NCBI GenBank assembly: GCA_026388445.1
Contig: JAPLJU010000150.1
Coordinates: 1-23,938, forward strand
Reading direction: 5' to 3'
Length of the DNA: 23,938 nucleotides
Source: Deltaproteobacteria bacterium
GTDB taxonomy: Bacteria; Desulfobacterota; Syntrophia; Syntrophales; UBA2192
A program made the translations under genes and the position numbers. How positions within the stretch are numbered: position 1 is the stretch's first letter; each line of letters opens with the position of its first letter. The notes under the pieces were generated by a model that searched no databases, was not told the DNA's origin, and worked only from the letters and a program-made list of their open reading frames with translations. Shown piece by piece: positions 6,376 to 14,218 of this stretch.

Positions 6376-8883
6376 TGTAACCGTTCCGGGAGGTTACCAG
6401 GGCTGAAAAATTCAATCTGCATTTCGCGGGGCATACCGTCTTTGGACATACGCGTTGTGCCTGTTGTGGGACCCGGTTGCCTGGAAAATCAAAGGGGGCA
6501 GGACTCAGTACCTGCCTCTTTTTTTTGTTTCTGTCCGTGTCTTCGTGTCTCTACCGGCCGGCCCTCGCCGGGTTCGATTCAAAAAGCCTTTCTGCTGCTG
6601 ATCGTAATTTTCATTGTCCTCGCGTTTCATCCTGCATGGGCCCAGGCGGCAGGTGACCCGAATCTGCCGGCAGCCACGAAGGAATATGACCGGGCCCTCC
6701 TTCTCATCAAGGAGGGGAAAAACCAGGAGGCCCTCCCCTTTCTGGAACGTGCAATCGCGGTGATGCCGGAGAACCGGAATCTCCAGGCCGATTACGTTCT
6801 CTGTCTCGTCTGGACGGAAAACTACCGGAGAGCGGCAGATTACTATCTCGCTCATGAAAAGGGCCTTCAAAGTATCCGGTATGTCCCCCGTCATGTGGCG
6901 AAGGCGTTCTACGAACTCCGGGATTTTTCCAAGTCCCGCGACCTGTATCGTGCGGCGTGGTCTTATGACCGAAAGGACGAGGAGGCCTTCAAGGGGTTCG
7001 TCTTCTCCTCCGTCCGCCTCGGAGATTTTCACGGCGCATACGAGGCCTGGGATCGGGCCCGCCGAGAGGGGTCGATCCCTGCCGGGACGATCCATGCCAT
7101 GGAGATCTACACCCTGGACTCGTTCGGAGCCGATCGAGAGGCGCTCGGCATGGCGCGGGCAGAGGAAGGGGCCGACAGTGCCATGCTGGAATCCCTGCGG
7201 ATCGATTCAGCCGTGTTGAGAATGCGATGGGGTGAGACCGAGGCAGCCCTTGCCGAACTCGAAGATATCCTCTCAAAGAATCCCGGCAATGACCGGGCCC
7301 GGTGGGACTACATCGTCGCCCTGAGAAAAAAAGATCGCATGGAGGAAGTCCTCCAGCAGTACGACATCCTGAGAAAAGCAGACAGAAAGGTCCCCTACTG
7401 GGTCACCGAGGCCGTTGCCGACGCCTGTCTTTACCTGCATAAGCCCGAAGAAGCCGAGGGCTTCTACCGGATGACGCTCGAAAAAAACCCGGATAATCCT
7501 TACAGCGCACTGATGGGGCTCTTCTACACCTATGTGGATCTTCGCGAATGGGAGAAGGGGGCTGAAACGTTCAAGCGGGTGGAGGCTCTTCTGGTGCAGG
7601 AAAAGAGCGGCCTCGAAAAAGCACCGAACATCCTGGCCAAGAAGAGATATCTGTCAGAGAAAAACGAATCCGTCACGGCCTGGGGCTGGTTTTTGCTCTA
7701 TCAGGACAAACTCGTGGAAGGACAGGACTATTTTGAGCACTACCTGAAGGAGGCCGGGTCGGACTCGGGTCTCAGAGCGGGCCTGGCTCATGCCTACCTG
7801 TGGCGTCACTGGCCCAGGAGGGCGCTGGAGCAGTTTGAGGTTGCGGAGAATGTCGATCCGGACGACAGGACGGTCCAGATCGGGAAGGCCTGGACCCTCA
7901 ATGACCTGAATCACAAGGAAGAGGCCCGTGCGCTGGCCGACAAGCTCTCCCTGCGTTACCCCACCGATCTCCACGTGAGAGATCTCCGGGAGAGTCTCAA
8001 GGCGGAAGACATGCGCCGCTTCATCCCCGAGGCCTGGTTTTCCAAGGAGTTCGACGGTGCAACGGAATACTGGCTCTATGGCACAGTGGAGATACCCTAC
8101 TCGCCAACTTTCCGGCCTTATGTCCAGATCCTTCGACAGGAAACATCCCAGGAGGTCAATGGGGAGACGATCCGGGCTACCTGGGACCGGGCGGCACTCG
8201 GTTTCAACTGGATCGTCACACCGGAGATACAGTGGAAGCAGGCCCTCGGCTTCGATTACACCGAGGGAGGGGATGTCGGGTCCTACACGAAAGTGACCTG
8301 GTGGCCCACGGACCCGTTGAGAATTTCCGGCACCTTTGACTCCTTCAGCCTGGCCATCCCCCTCCGGGCGAGGGCCCGCGGCATCACCGGGAAGACCTTC
8401 GCGCTCGATTTCTCCTACCTCGAGAGTGATCTCAGGGAGTACGGTCTCACGGTCGGTTCGACCTGGCTGTCCGATGACAATGTCAATCCCTTCGGCAGTC
8501 TTCGATACAGCCAGAACGTGTACAATCACCCGGATGTCAAAGTCCGGATGGGTTTCCTCTTTGACTATTATCACTATACCGATCAGGACGTTCCTTATTT
8601 CAGCCCCGAACACGATTTCAATCTGCTTCTGACGCCGACGATTTTTTGGACCCATTACAACCGGTACGATCAGAAATGGCGTTCGGGCTTCTATCCCAGG
8701 GCGGGCGTGAATTATCAGACGGACTATGATTTCAACCCGGTCGCGGGGATCACCTACGAGCAGCTGATCGTGTTATCCAAGACATTCCAGCTGACCTGGA
8801 ATGTATCCTATGATCTGAGGGTTTATGACGGAGACTACACACATGTCCTGGGAGCCTATGTCACGTTGCAGTGGTGTTTTTAA
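6367..8883 (+). CDS. pgaA: PgaA-like poly-beta-1,6-GlcNAc export porin (start uncertain)
   Basis: PgaA is the outer-membrane secretin-like porin that exports partly deacetylated poly-beta-1,6-N-acetylglucosamine. The protein has a periplasmic TPR-rich part (roughly residues 100-550 of the open frame, many helix pairs such as EYDRALLLIKEGKNQEALPF) and a C-terminal part (about 560-838) of alternating aromatic/polar strands typical of a beta-barrel, ending in a C-terminal Phe (LQWCF). The open frame begins at ATG 6367, but the signal peptide (QKAFLLLIVIFIVLAFHPAWAQA) starts only near 6577 and a Rho-independent terminator lies between. The real start is therefore probably near 6577, where no ATG/GTG/TTG exists in frame; in-frame GTGs at 6457 and 6466 also precede the terminator. 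The downstream pgaB overlaps its 3' end. The context of pgaB, pgaC and pgaD makes the identity secure despite low sequence conservation. Confidence 0.85.
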   Translation: MKYCNRSGRLPGLKNSICISRGIPSLDIRVVPVVGPGCLENQRGQDSVPASFFCFCPCLRVSTGRPSPGSIQKAFLLLIVIFIVLAFHPAWAQAAGDPNLPAATKEYDRALLLIKEGKNQEALPFLERAIAVMPENRNLQADYVLCLVWTENYRRAADYYLAHEKGLQSIRYVPRHVAKAFYELRDFSKSRDLYRAAWSYDRKDEEAFKGFVFSSVRLGDFHGAYEAWDRARREGSIPAGTIHAMEIYTLDSFGADREALGMARAEEGADSAMLESLRIDSAVLRMRWGETEAALAELEDILSKNPGNDRARWDYIVALRKKDRMEEVLQQYDILRKADRKVPYWVTEAVADACLYLHKPEEAEGFYRMTLEKNPDNPYSALMGLFYTYVDLREWEKGAETFKRVEALLVQEKSGLEKAPNILAKKRYLSEKNESVTAWGWFLLYQDKLVEGQDYFEHYLKEAGSDSGLRAGLAHAYLWRHWPRRALEQFEVAENVDPDDRTVQIGKAWTLNDLNHKEEARALADKLSLRYPTDLHVRDLRESLKAEDMRRFIPEAWFSKEFDGATEYWLYGTVEIPYSPTFRPYVQILRQETSQEVNGETIRATWDRAALGFNWIVTPEIQWKQALGFDYTEGGDVGSYTKVTWWPTDPLRISGTFDSFSLAIPLRARARGITGKTFALDFSYLESDLREYGLTVGSTWLSDDNVNPFGSLRYSQNVYNHPDVKVRMGFLFDYYHYTDQDVPYFSPEHDFNLLLTPTIFWTHYNRYDQKWRSGFYPRAGVNYQTDYDFNPVAGITYEQLIVLSKTFQLTWNVSYDLRVYDGDYTHVLGAYVTLQWCF
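6495..6526 (+). terminator. Rho-independent terminator in the pga leader (possible attenuator)
   Basis: The stem GGGGCAGG (6495-6502) pairs with CCTGCCTC (6511-6518), including one G-U pair, around the loop ACTCAGTA. Eight T residues follow (6519-6526). This is a textbook intrinsic terminator. It sits before the pgaA signal-peptide codons and after the predicted promoter, where it would stop transcription into pgaABCD unless overridden. It could instead end an upstream transcript. Confidence 0.75.
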
Positions 8884-10789
8884 AAGGGGCCTTCTTTTAG
8901 CCCTGGCCTTTTTCCTCCTGGCGGCCTGGCCCTGCCAGGGGGCGGAGAAGTTTATCACCCTCGTCTATCACGATATTCCGGAGGTCCCCGTCGAAAAGGA
9001 TGATGTCTCGCGAGGGGATTTCGTCAACCAGATGGAGTTCCTCAGAGGTCACGGCTACACCTTCATCAGCCCCAGGGATATTCTGGCGGCGGCCGCAGGG
9101 CAGGCCACGCTTCCGGACAAGGCGGTCCTGCTGTCCTTCGACGATGCCTACGCCAGTTTCTACACATTCGTCTATCCGCTGCTTCGTCTCTACAACTGTC
9201 CCGTCGTCTTATCCGTCGTGACCTCCTGGATCGATCAGGGCGGCGGCATTTACAAGGGAAAGGCGTTCATGACGTGGGCGCAGATCAGGGAAGTGAGTGA
9301 CTCGGGGCTCGTGACCGTCGCTTCGCATTCGCATGAACTCCACCAGCTCGTGAATGCAAACCCCTTCGGAAATGTTGAACGGGCTCCCTCCGCCTTCATC
9401 TACCTCCCGGACGAGAAGCGATACGAGACGGAGGATGAATTTCGACAGAGGGTCCGGGGCGATCTCTCCCGGAGTGTCCGAATCCTGAACTCAAAGGCAC
9501 GGGTCAAGCCCTTCATTCTCACCTGGCCCTATGGAAGCTACAACGCCCCGGGGGTCGAGGAGGCGAAGAAGCTGGGGTTCAAGATGATGATGACGCTGGA
9601 CCACGGTTTTGCCGATGTGAAGAGCCTTGATCGGGTGAGCCGGTACTACCTCGAATCCCAGCTCGACTGGCTTTCGATCTTCAATGCACAGCTGGCCCGC
9701 GGCCTCAGGGAGAAGCATGATATCCGCGGGGTGCAGGTCGATCTGGATAAAATCGTGGTGAAGGGATCGCACGAAGAGAGTGACCGCAACCTCGGCCTGC
9801 TGATCGAACGGCTCGTGAAACTGGGCGTCAACACCGTGTACATCCAGGGGTTCTGTGACATTGAGGGAACGGGGAACATCCGGTCCCTTTATTTTGCGAA
9901 CAGCGTGTTACCCGTCGAAATGGATTTTTTGAGCCATGCCGTGAACCGCCTGAGGGCGAGGGAGATGAAGGTCCTGGTCTGGATGCCGGCGTTGAGTTTC
10001 GAGTTGCCCGATCGGGAACAGAACGAAATGCTCAAAGTCCGGGAGATGGAAGAGGGACAGATCACCGTATCCCGGTCCTGGTATCGACGCATGTCTCCCT
10101 TCGATGGGCGGAGCCTCGCCGTCACCCGGGCCATCTTCCGGGATCTGGCGGCCCACGTGGATTTCGACGGCATCCTGTTCCAGGATGACGCCTACCTGAG
10201 CGACAAGGAAGATTTTCACCCCGAGGCCATCAAAAAGTTCAAAGCGCTCTTCGGGGCCGAACCTCGCCCGGCGCGGCTGGAAAACGACGCCGCCATGAAG
10301 AAGAACTGGGTCCAGCTGAAGACCGATACGCTGGATCAGTATCTCCTGGAGATTGCGGGGACCGTTAAACGTTACAGGCCCCACGCCGTCATCGCGCGGA
10401 ATATATACGGTGAGGTCATCACCAACCCCGGTGCGACGGAATGGTATGCCCAGGACCTGAGCAGTTATCTCAAGCATTATGATTATACCGTGATCATGGC
10501 CTATGCCGCCATGGAAGAGGTCGCGAGGCCCAAAAGGTGGTATGAAAAACTTTACGAGGCGGTGAAAGAGACGGGCCAGGCGGACCGGGTTGTCTTTAAA
10601 TTGCAGGCCTATGATTGGCGCAATAAGCAGTGGCTCGACGATCAAGCGATGAGGGACGACCTGACGTTTCTCCTGGCGATGGGCGTCCGTCACGTGGCCT
10701 ACTACCCGGATGATGTCTTTCTCAACAAGCCCGACATCGACACGATCGCTTCGATCCTCTCCTCGCGGTACCTGATTGGCGATCGGTGA
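8843..10789 (+). CDS. pgaB: Poly-beta-1,6-N-acetyl-D-glucosamine N-deacetylase
   Basis: PgaB is a periplasmic two-domain enzyme that removes some N-acetyl groups from the polymer (needed for export) and also has a glycoside-hydrolase-type C-terminal domain. With this start (648 residues) the signal peptide GLLLALAFFLLAAWPCQGA is followed by a polysaccharide-deacetylase (CE4-like) domain with YHD (42-44), SFDDAYASFY (metal Asp101), SHSHELH (metal His162 and His167, the H-x4-H spacing of E. coli PgaB) and LTWPYGSYN. The C-terminal half has GVQVDLDKIV, NTVYIQGFCD, WMPALSFEL and DGILFQDDAYLSD, all typical of the PgaB C-terminal domain. ATGs occur at 8825, 8843 and 8858; I prefer 8843 because GGAG lies 9 nt upstream. 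It overlaps pgaA by 41 bp. The Cys before the cleavage site lies in WPC, a poor lipobox, so it is probably not a lipoprotein as in E. coli. Confidence 0.94.
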   Translation: MSWEPMSRCSGVFKRGLLLALAFFLLAAWPCQGAEKFITLVYHDIPEVPVEKDDVSRGDFVNQMEFLRGHGYTFISPRDILAAAAGQATLPDKAVLLSFDDAYASFYTFVYPLLRLYNCPVVLSVVTSWIDQGGGIYKGKAFMTWAQIREVSDSGLVTVASHSHELHQLVNANPFGNVERAPSAFIYLPDEKRYETEDEFRQRVRGDLSRSVRILNSKARVKPFILTWPYGSYNAPGVEEAKKLGFKMMMTLDHGFADVKSLDRVSRYYLESQLDWLSIFNAQLARGLREKHDIRGVQVDLDKIVVKGSHEESDRNLGLLIERLVKLGVNTVYIQGFCDIEGTGNIRSLYFANSVLPVEMDFLSHAVNRLRAREMKVLVWMPALSFELPDREQNEMLKVREMEEGQITVSRSWYRRMSPFDGRSLAVTRAIFRDLAAHVDFDGILFQDDAYLSDKEDFHPEAIKKFKALFGAEPRPARLENDAAMKKNWVQLKTDTLDQYLLEIAGTVKRYRPHAVIARNIYGEVITNPGATEWYAQDLSSYLKHYDYTVIMAYAAMEEVARPKRWYEKLYEAVKETGQADRVVFKLQAYDWRNKQWLDDQAMRDDLTFLLAMGVRHVAYYPDDVFLNKPDIDTIASILSSRYLIGDR

Positions 10790-10858
10790 AGATCCTGAAA
10801 CCTCCCGGGCGAGCGTCCGGGCATGAAAAGTTGCGGAGGGGTTGTAAATAGGAATCCC

Positions 10859-12163
10859 ATGGGTTTTTTTGAAATCCTCGGACTTTTTGTATTCATCTAC
10901 CCCCTCTACATGAGCATTACGTGGATGATCGGGGGGTTGCTCTTCAGCATGCGGCGGGAAAAGGGCGCCGTGCCCGATCTCAAGCACCACCCGTTTTTCT
11001 CGGTCATCGTCCCGGCCCACGACGAGGAGTTCGTCATTGAGGAGACGGTATTAACCCTCAAAGACCTGAATTACCCCCACTACGAAGTCATTGTGGTCAA
11101 CGACGGGAGCACCGACGGAACGGCCGAAATTCTGGATCGTCTCGTTGAGGAAAATGCCGCCTGGCTCAGGATCATTCATCTGGAACCCAACAGCGGTAAA
11201 TCCAAAGCCCTGAATGCCGGGATCCTGGTCAGCCGGGGCGAGTTCTTGCTCGCCATCGATGCCGACTGCCTGATCGAAAAGGATGTCCTCACGTGGATGG
11301 CCTGGCACCTCATCGAGTTTCCCCGCGTCGGGGCTGTTACGGGAAATCCCCGGGTGAGAAACAGGACGACTCTCCTGGGTAAAATTCAGGTTGGTGAGTA
11401 TTCGAATATCATCGGCCTCATCAAAAGGACCCAGAGGATCCTGGGGAAGGTCCTGACCGTTTCCGGCGTGATCGCCGCCTACCGGAGGAGCGCCGTTCTC
11501 GATTGCGGCCTCTTCGACAGCGACACGGTGACGGAAGACATCGACATCACCTGGAAGCTTCAGAAGAAATTCTGGGATATCCGCTATGAACCGGGAGCCA
11601 TCGCCTGGATCCTGGTCCCCGAAACCATCAAGGGGCTCTGGCAGCAAAGGGTTCGGTGGGCCCAGGGGGGGGTGGAGGTTCTCAAGAAGCATTTTGATAT
11701 TTTCAGGGATGTCCGGTACCGGCGGATCGTGCCGATCTACCTCGAATATTTTACCGGTATCCTGTGGGCGCATGCTTTCGTCCTGATGGTCGTTCTGTGG
11801 ATCGCCTCCGTACTGACGGGTCTGGCCGTCGAAGGGTATAACATCCTCTTCCTGACCGAGGAGGGGAAAATGGGTGTGGGCGGCTTTGTGTACGCGAGCC
11901 CCCTTTACCCGCGCTGGTACGGCGCTATTCTGGGGCTCGCGTGCCTGCTGGAGTTTATGACGAGCTTCATCATCGACTACCGGTATGAAAAGAAGGCGCT
12001 GTCCAGGTATTATTTCTTCGTTATCTGGTATCCGGCCGGTTACTGGATTCTGTCATCCCTGGCCGCCATCAAGGGATTTTTCAACGTCGCCTTCCGAAGG
12101 AAAGGAATTACCGTCAAATGGAAAAGCCCGGACAGGGGAATCCACACCCTGAGATTATTGTAG
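10859..12163 (+). CDS. pgaC: Poly-beta-1,6-N-acetyl-D-glucosamine synthase (GT2 glycosyltransferase)
   Basis: The inner-membrane processive GT2 enzyme polymerises UDP-GlcNAc into poly-beta-1,6-GlcNAc and works with PgaD. The 434-residue protein has an N-terminal membrane segment (MGFFEILGLFVFIYPLYMSI), a GT-A catalytic domain with NDGSTDGT (81-88), the DxD at Asp134-Asp136 (AIDADC), GAVTGNPRVR, TED at 225-227, and Q(Q)RVRW (263-267), followed by C-terminal membrane helices. IQVGEYSNIIGLIKRTQRIL and VSGVIAAYRRSA are near-identical to E. coli PgaC as I recall it. I use the ATG at 10859, with AGGA 5 nt upstream; an in-frame ATG at 10823 would add 12 residues. It starts 69 bp after pgaB and overlaps pgaD by 46 bp. 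Confidence 0.96.
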   Translation: MGFFEILGLFVFIYPLYMSITWMIGGLLFSMRREKGAVPDLKHHPFFSVIVPAHDEEFVIEETVLTLKDLNYPHYEVIVVNDGSTDGTAEILDRLVEENAAWLRIIHLEPNSGKSKALNAGILVSRGEFLLAIDADCLIEKDVLTWMAWHLIEFPRVGAVTGNPRVRNRTTLLGKIQVGEYSNIIGLIKRTQRILGKVLTVSGVIAAYRRSAVLDCGLFDSDTVTEDIDITWKLQKKFWDIRYEPGAIAWILVPETIKGLWQQRVRWAQGGVEVLKKHFDIFRDVRYRRIVPIYLEYFTGILWAHAFVLMVVLWIASVLTGLAVEGYNILFLTEEGKMGVGGFVYASPLYPRWYGAILGLACLLEFMTSFIIDYRYEKKALSRYYFFVIWYPAGYWILSSLAAIKGFFNVAFRRKGITVKWKSPDRGIHTLRLL

Positions 12164-12600
12164 CCGACGAGGCCAAGTCCAGGTTGCGCGTGGCCGTAGA
12201 GGGCCTGCTGACGGTGGCCTTCTGGGTGTTTTACATCTACGTCCTGCTTCCGATCTTCACGCTGGTCCTGTGGGTATTCGGTTTCCGGACCATCTTCGAC
12301 GAGATCTTCGGCCAGAAAGGATACATGGCGCTCATCGACATTCTCAAAAACGGGGGGCTGATTACCGTTGCCATCCTGGCCATACTGGTCGGCTGGGCTT
12401 TCTATAATTACCGCATGTTCGTGTCGCGGGGCGAGAGAAGGTCCAGCCGTGTATCGATCAGCAATGACCGGGAGATCTCCCGCTTGCTGAGCATTGATCT
12501 GGATAGTCTCGAAAGCATCCGGAAGCTTCATCGGTTGAAAGTGAAAATCGAGGGGGATTTCTACCTCGTCGAAAAAGAAAGTCCTGACGGGACGAAATAA
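12118..12600 (+). CDS. pgaD: PgaD-like accessory protein of PNAG synthesis
   Basis: A 160-residue inner-membrane protein with two predicted transmembrane helices (about 27-53, from VEGLLTVAFWVFYIYVLLPI, and about 79-97, LITVAILAILVGWAFYNYR), followed by a charged cytoplasmic tail. E. coli PgaD has the same layout. It forms the synthase complex with PgaC and mediates c-di-GMP stimulation of polymerisation (known for E. coli). The Y-R pair right after the second helix (NYRMF) is the usual place where such proteins continue to the cytosol. The ATG lies inside the 3' end of pgaC (46-bp overlap), indicating translational coupling. The tail, with ISNDREISRLLSI, is more acidic than in E. coli. Identity rests on topology, position and size more than on sequence identity. 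Confidence 0.82.
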   Translation: MEKPGQGNPHPEIIVADEAKSRLRVAVEGLLTVAFWVFYIYVLLPIFTLVLWVFGFRTIFDEIFGQKGYMALIDILKNGGLITVAILAILVGWAFYNYRMFVSRGERRSSRVSISNDREISRLLSIDLDSLESIRKLHRLKVKIEGDFYLVEKESPDGTK

Positions 12601-12719
12601 AAAAGGCAAGTTGTTGATGCGGCGTGTGGGGAACCGGTGAAAACCCGTCAGGCCCCGGCGGGGCGCCGGGACGCTTTCTTCAGGGAGTCCTGTTCGGATT
12701 CTTCATGGTTTTAAAGAAA

Positions 12720-13028
12720 TCACTTCAGATATTTTGGTTTTCCTTTCGGGGGGAACCCCTTATCTTTGAGAACCTTTGACAGAGCCTCAACGTTGGTTTT
12801 CGTGTCCTCATAGACGATCGTGGCTGTGGCCTTGTCCGTGTTGATTTGCACATCCTTGACGCCGTCGGCCTTCATCAGGGCGGAACTCACCCTGCCTGCG
12901 TTTCTTCACGTATTGCATCCGGGGACATTGAACTCAACCACCTTTTCAGCGGCCATCAGATGTGTTGCCATAAGAATGAAAGACAGGATCAGTGTCGCTG
13001 TGAGAATCGCAGCTTTTCTTATCCTCAT
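12720..13028 (-). CDS. Exported heavy-metal-associated (MerP-like) protein with in-frame UGA: probable selenoprotein
   Basis: Read with UGA as selenocysteine, this gives 102 residues: a signal peptide (MRIRKAAILTATLILSFILM through MAA) and a single HMA/MerP-like ferredoxin-fold domain (EKVVEFNVPGCNT-U-RNAGRVSSALMKADGVKDVQI and the strand KATATIVYED). The UGA (12906-12908) is residue 41, exactly the second position of the family's metal-binding CxxC, giving Cys38-x-x-Sec41. The frame is open on both sides, codon use is normal and the domain is complete, which argues against decay. A hairpin that fits bacterial SECIS rules follows the UGA (see 12876-12894). The ATG has GAAGAGA 5 nt upstream; the gene lies 81 bp after the inositol-phosphate synthase remnant on the same strand. 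A standard gene caller would miss it. Alternatives are a point mutation or sequencing error of TGC/TGT to TGA. The role is probably periplasmic metal or thiol handling (inference). Confidence 0.75.
12876..12894 (-). promoter_or_regulatory. Candidate bacterial SECIS element
   Basis: On the coding (minus) strand, 11 nt after the UGA, CAGGGUG pairs with CGCCCUG over 7 bp (one U-G pair) around the apical loop AGUUC. The loop starts 19 nt after the UGA and has G as its second base. Bacterial SECIS elements are known to need an apical loop about 16-37 nt from the UGA with at least one G in the first two loop positions, so both rules are met. The element lies within the coding sequence, as usual in bacteria. 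Confidence 0.65.
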
Positions 13029-13109
13029 GAAATCTCTTCTTCGTGTTTATGATATCAAACGATGTTTCAGTTGTTCCGGAGCGTGGTAACCTTCCTGGTT
13101 TTTGTGTTT

Positions 13110-13379
13110 TTATCCTTTGCCCCTGGATATCAGTCCTGAGCCTTTTCCTTCTATAAAGCCCTCTGTCATGAGGCAGGCTTCCTCGTCGGTGAACTGTTTG
13201 GGGGGGTGTTTCATGAAGTAGGCCGCGGGCCCGTAGAGGATGCCCCCCTGCTTTCTTTTGAGGGCGAGCTTCATGCAGCGGATGGCGTCGATGAGTTGGG
13301 CGAATCCTCCACCGAAAGCCGCATCTCCAGGTGCATGGGCACATCGCCGAAGAGCCTGCCCTCCATCCGCAGGAAACAC
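13110..13379 (-). pseudogene. Displaced C-terminal part of myo-inositol-1-phosphate synthase (after a frameshift)
   Basis: This frame encodes IDAIRCMKLALKRKQGGILYGPAAYFMKHPPKQFTDEEACLMTEGFI and ends at TAA 13110-13112. It is the expected continuation of the synthase encoded in the other frame upstream. The Mycobacterium Ino1-type family normally reads DSPNSAGV(I/V)IDA(V/I)R. Here DSPN plus a partial Ser codon is followed directly by IDAIR, so about 13 bases (the rest of Ser plus the AGVI-like codons) seem to be missing near 13287. Only the part from about 13289 down is meaningful coding; the upstream part of this open frame is out of register. Whether this is a genuine mutation or an assembly error cannot be told here. 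Confidence 0.7.
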
Positions 13380-14218
13380 ACCTTGTTGTCCTTCTGCCAG
13401 GCCACCCAGTCACTGGGGCCGATGTGGATGTTCTCGGAGGGCAGCCTGTTTTTCGCCTGGGACTGCACCGCCTCGGTCTTGGAGACCCGCTTCGAGGAAA
13501 GGCGGCTTCGGTCCAGCATGTTCAGAAAGTCCGTGTTCCCCCCGATGTTGAGCTGGTAGGTCCGCTCGAGCCTCACCCCCCGGACGTTGAAGAGGTGTGT
13601 CAGGACCCGGTGGACGATGGTCGCCCCGAGCTGGGATTTGATGTCATCGCCGATGATGGGAAGATTCTTTCGCTCAAAGCGCCTCGCCCATTGAGGGTCC
13701 GAGGCAATGAAGACAGGGATATTGTTGATGAAACCCACCTGCGCCTCGAGGGCGCACCGGGCGTAAAACCTCGCCGCCTCCTCGGAGCCCGACGGCAGGT
13801 AATTGAGTAAAATCTCCGCCCCCGATGCCCGGATGGCAGAGACCACCTCCTTTGCCGTGGCCTCCTTCTTCGGGGCGGGGACAAAGCTGTACCGGGGGTC
13901 GTAGCCCCTCATGTGGGGGGCGAGGCTGTCGAGAATACGGCCCATCCGCACCCGCACCCCCTTCTTCGGGACCTTCTTCTGAAAGATGGCCGTACAGTTG
14001 GGGGGTGAAAAAATGGCCTCCGAAACGTCCCTCCCCACCTTCCTTGAGTCGATGTCGAAGGCGCAGACCACCTCGATGTCCGAGGGCTTATAGCCCATGT
14101 CCCAGTGCATGAGCCCCGTGACGTCCCGGGGGAACTTGCCCCGGTAGTACTCGATCCCCTGGATCAGCGATGAGGCGCAGTTCCCCACCCCCACCATGGC
14201 AACCCTGATCTTCTCCAA
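13271..14218 (-). CDS. ino1: myo-Inositol-1-phosphate synthase, frameshifted near its C-terminus
   Basis: Converts D-glucose 6-phosphate to 1D-myo-inositol 3-phosphate (NAD-dependent), the entry to inositol lipids and solutes. The sequence has the NAD-binding opening EKIRVAMVGVGNCASSLIQG, followed by LMHWDMGYKPSDIEVVCAFDID, NYLPSGSEEAARFYARCAL, IPVFIASDPQWA, PIIGDDIKSQLGATIVHRVL, NIGGNTDFLNML and HIGPSDWVAW, all hallmarks of the short bacterial/archaeal (Mycobacterium Ino1) type. I choose the TTG at 14216-14218 because AGGAGG sits about 10 nt upstream and the family starts there; an ATG at 14263 would add 15 atypical residues. The frame ends prematurely in SSTPSAA, just after RLSVEDSPN; the missing end is in the next frame (13110-13289). 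If the shift is real, the protein lacks its last roughly 60 residues and is probably inactive. Confidence 0.88.
   Translation of the reverse strand: MEKIRVAMVGVGNCASSLIQGIEYYRGKFPRDVTGLMHWDMGYKPSDIEVVCAFDIDSRKVGRDVSEAIFSPPNCTAIFQKKVPKKGVRVRMGRILDSLAPHMRGYDPRYSFVPAPKKEATAKEVVSAIRASGAEILLNYLPSGSEEAARFYARCALEAQVGFINNIPVFIASDPQWARRFERKNLPIIGDDIKSQLGATIVHRVLTHLFNVRGVRLERTYQLNIGGNTDFLNMLDRSRLSSKRVSKTEAVQSQAKNRLPSENIHIGPSDWVAWQKDNKVCFLRMEGRLFGDVPMHLEMRLSVEDSPNSSTPSAA

Noticed and set aside
6122..6415. 97-codon minus-strand open frame in the pga leader
   Set aside because: No start signal; it arises from the direct repeats and AT-rich sequence. The repeats are reported instead.
6380..6420. Possible c-di-GMP-I riboswitch (GGGAGGTTACCAGGG resembles the GGGGTTACCGATGG end)
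   Set aside because: The core motifs of that riboswitch (GGGCAAACC, GACGCAAAGCC) are absent nearby.
7654..8655. 333-codon minus-strand open frame inside pgaA
   Set aside because: Shadow of the pgaA frame, which has TPR and barrel features and lies in a conserved operon.
12620..12690. Resemblance to a cobalamin riboswitch core (GGGGAACCGGTGAAAACCCG)
   Set aside because: The other conserved parts (CCCGCNACTGT and the B12 box) are missing and no plus-strand gene follows, so chance similarity or a relic is more likely.
12820..13089. 89-codon plus-strand open frame over the selenoprotein gene
   Set aside because: It is the complement of a coding region with a clear signal peptide and HMA domain on the minus strand, and has no start signal.
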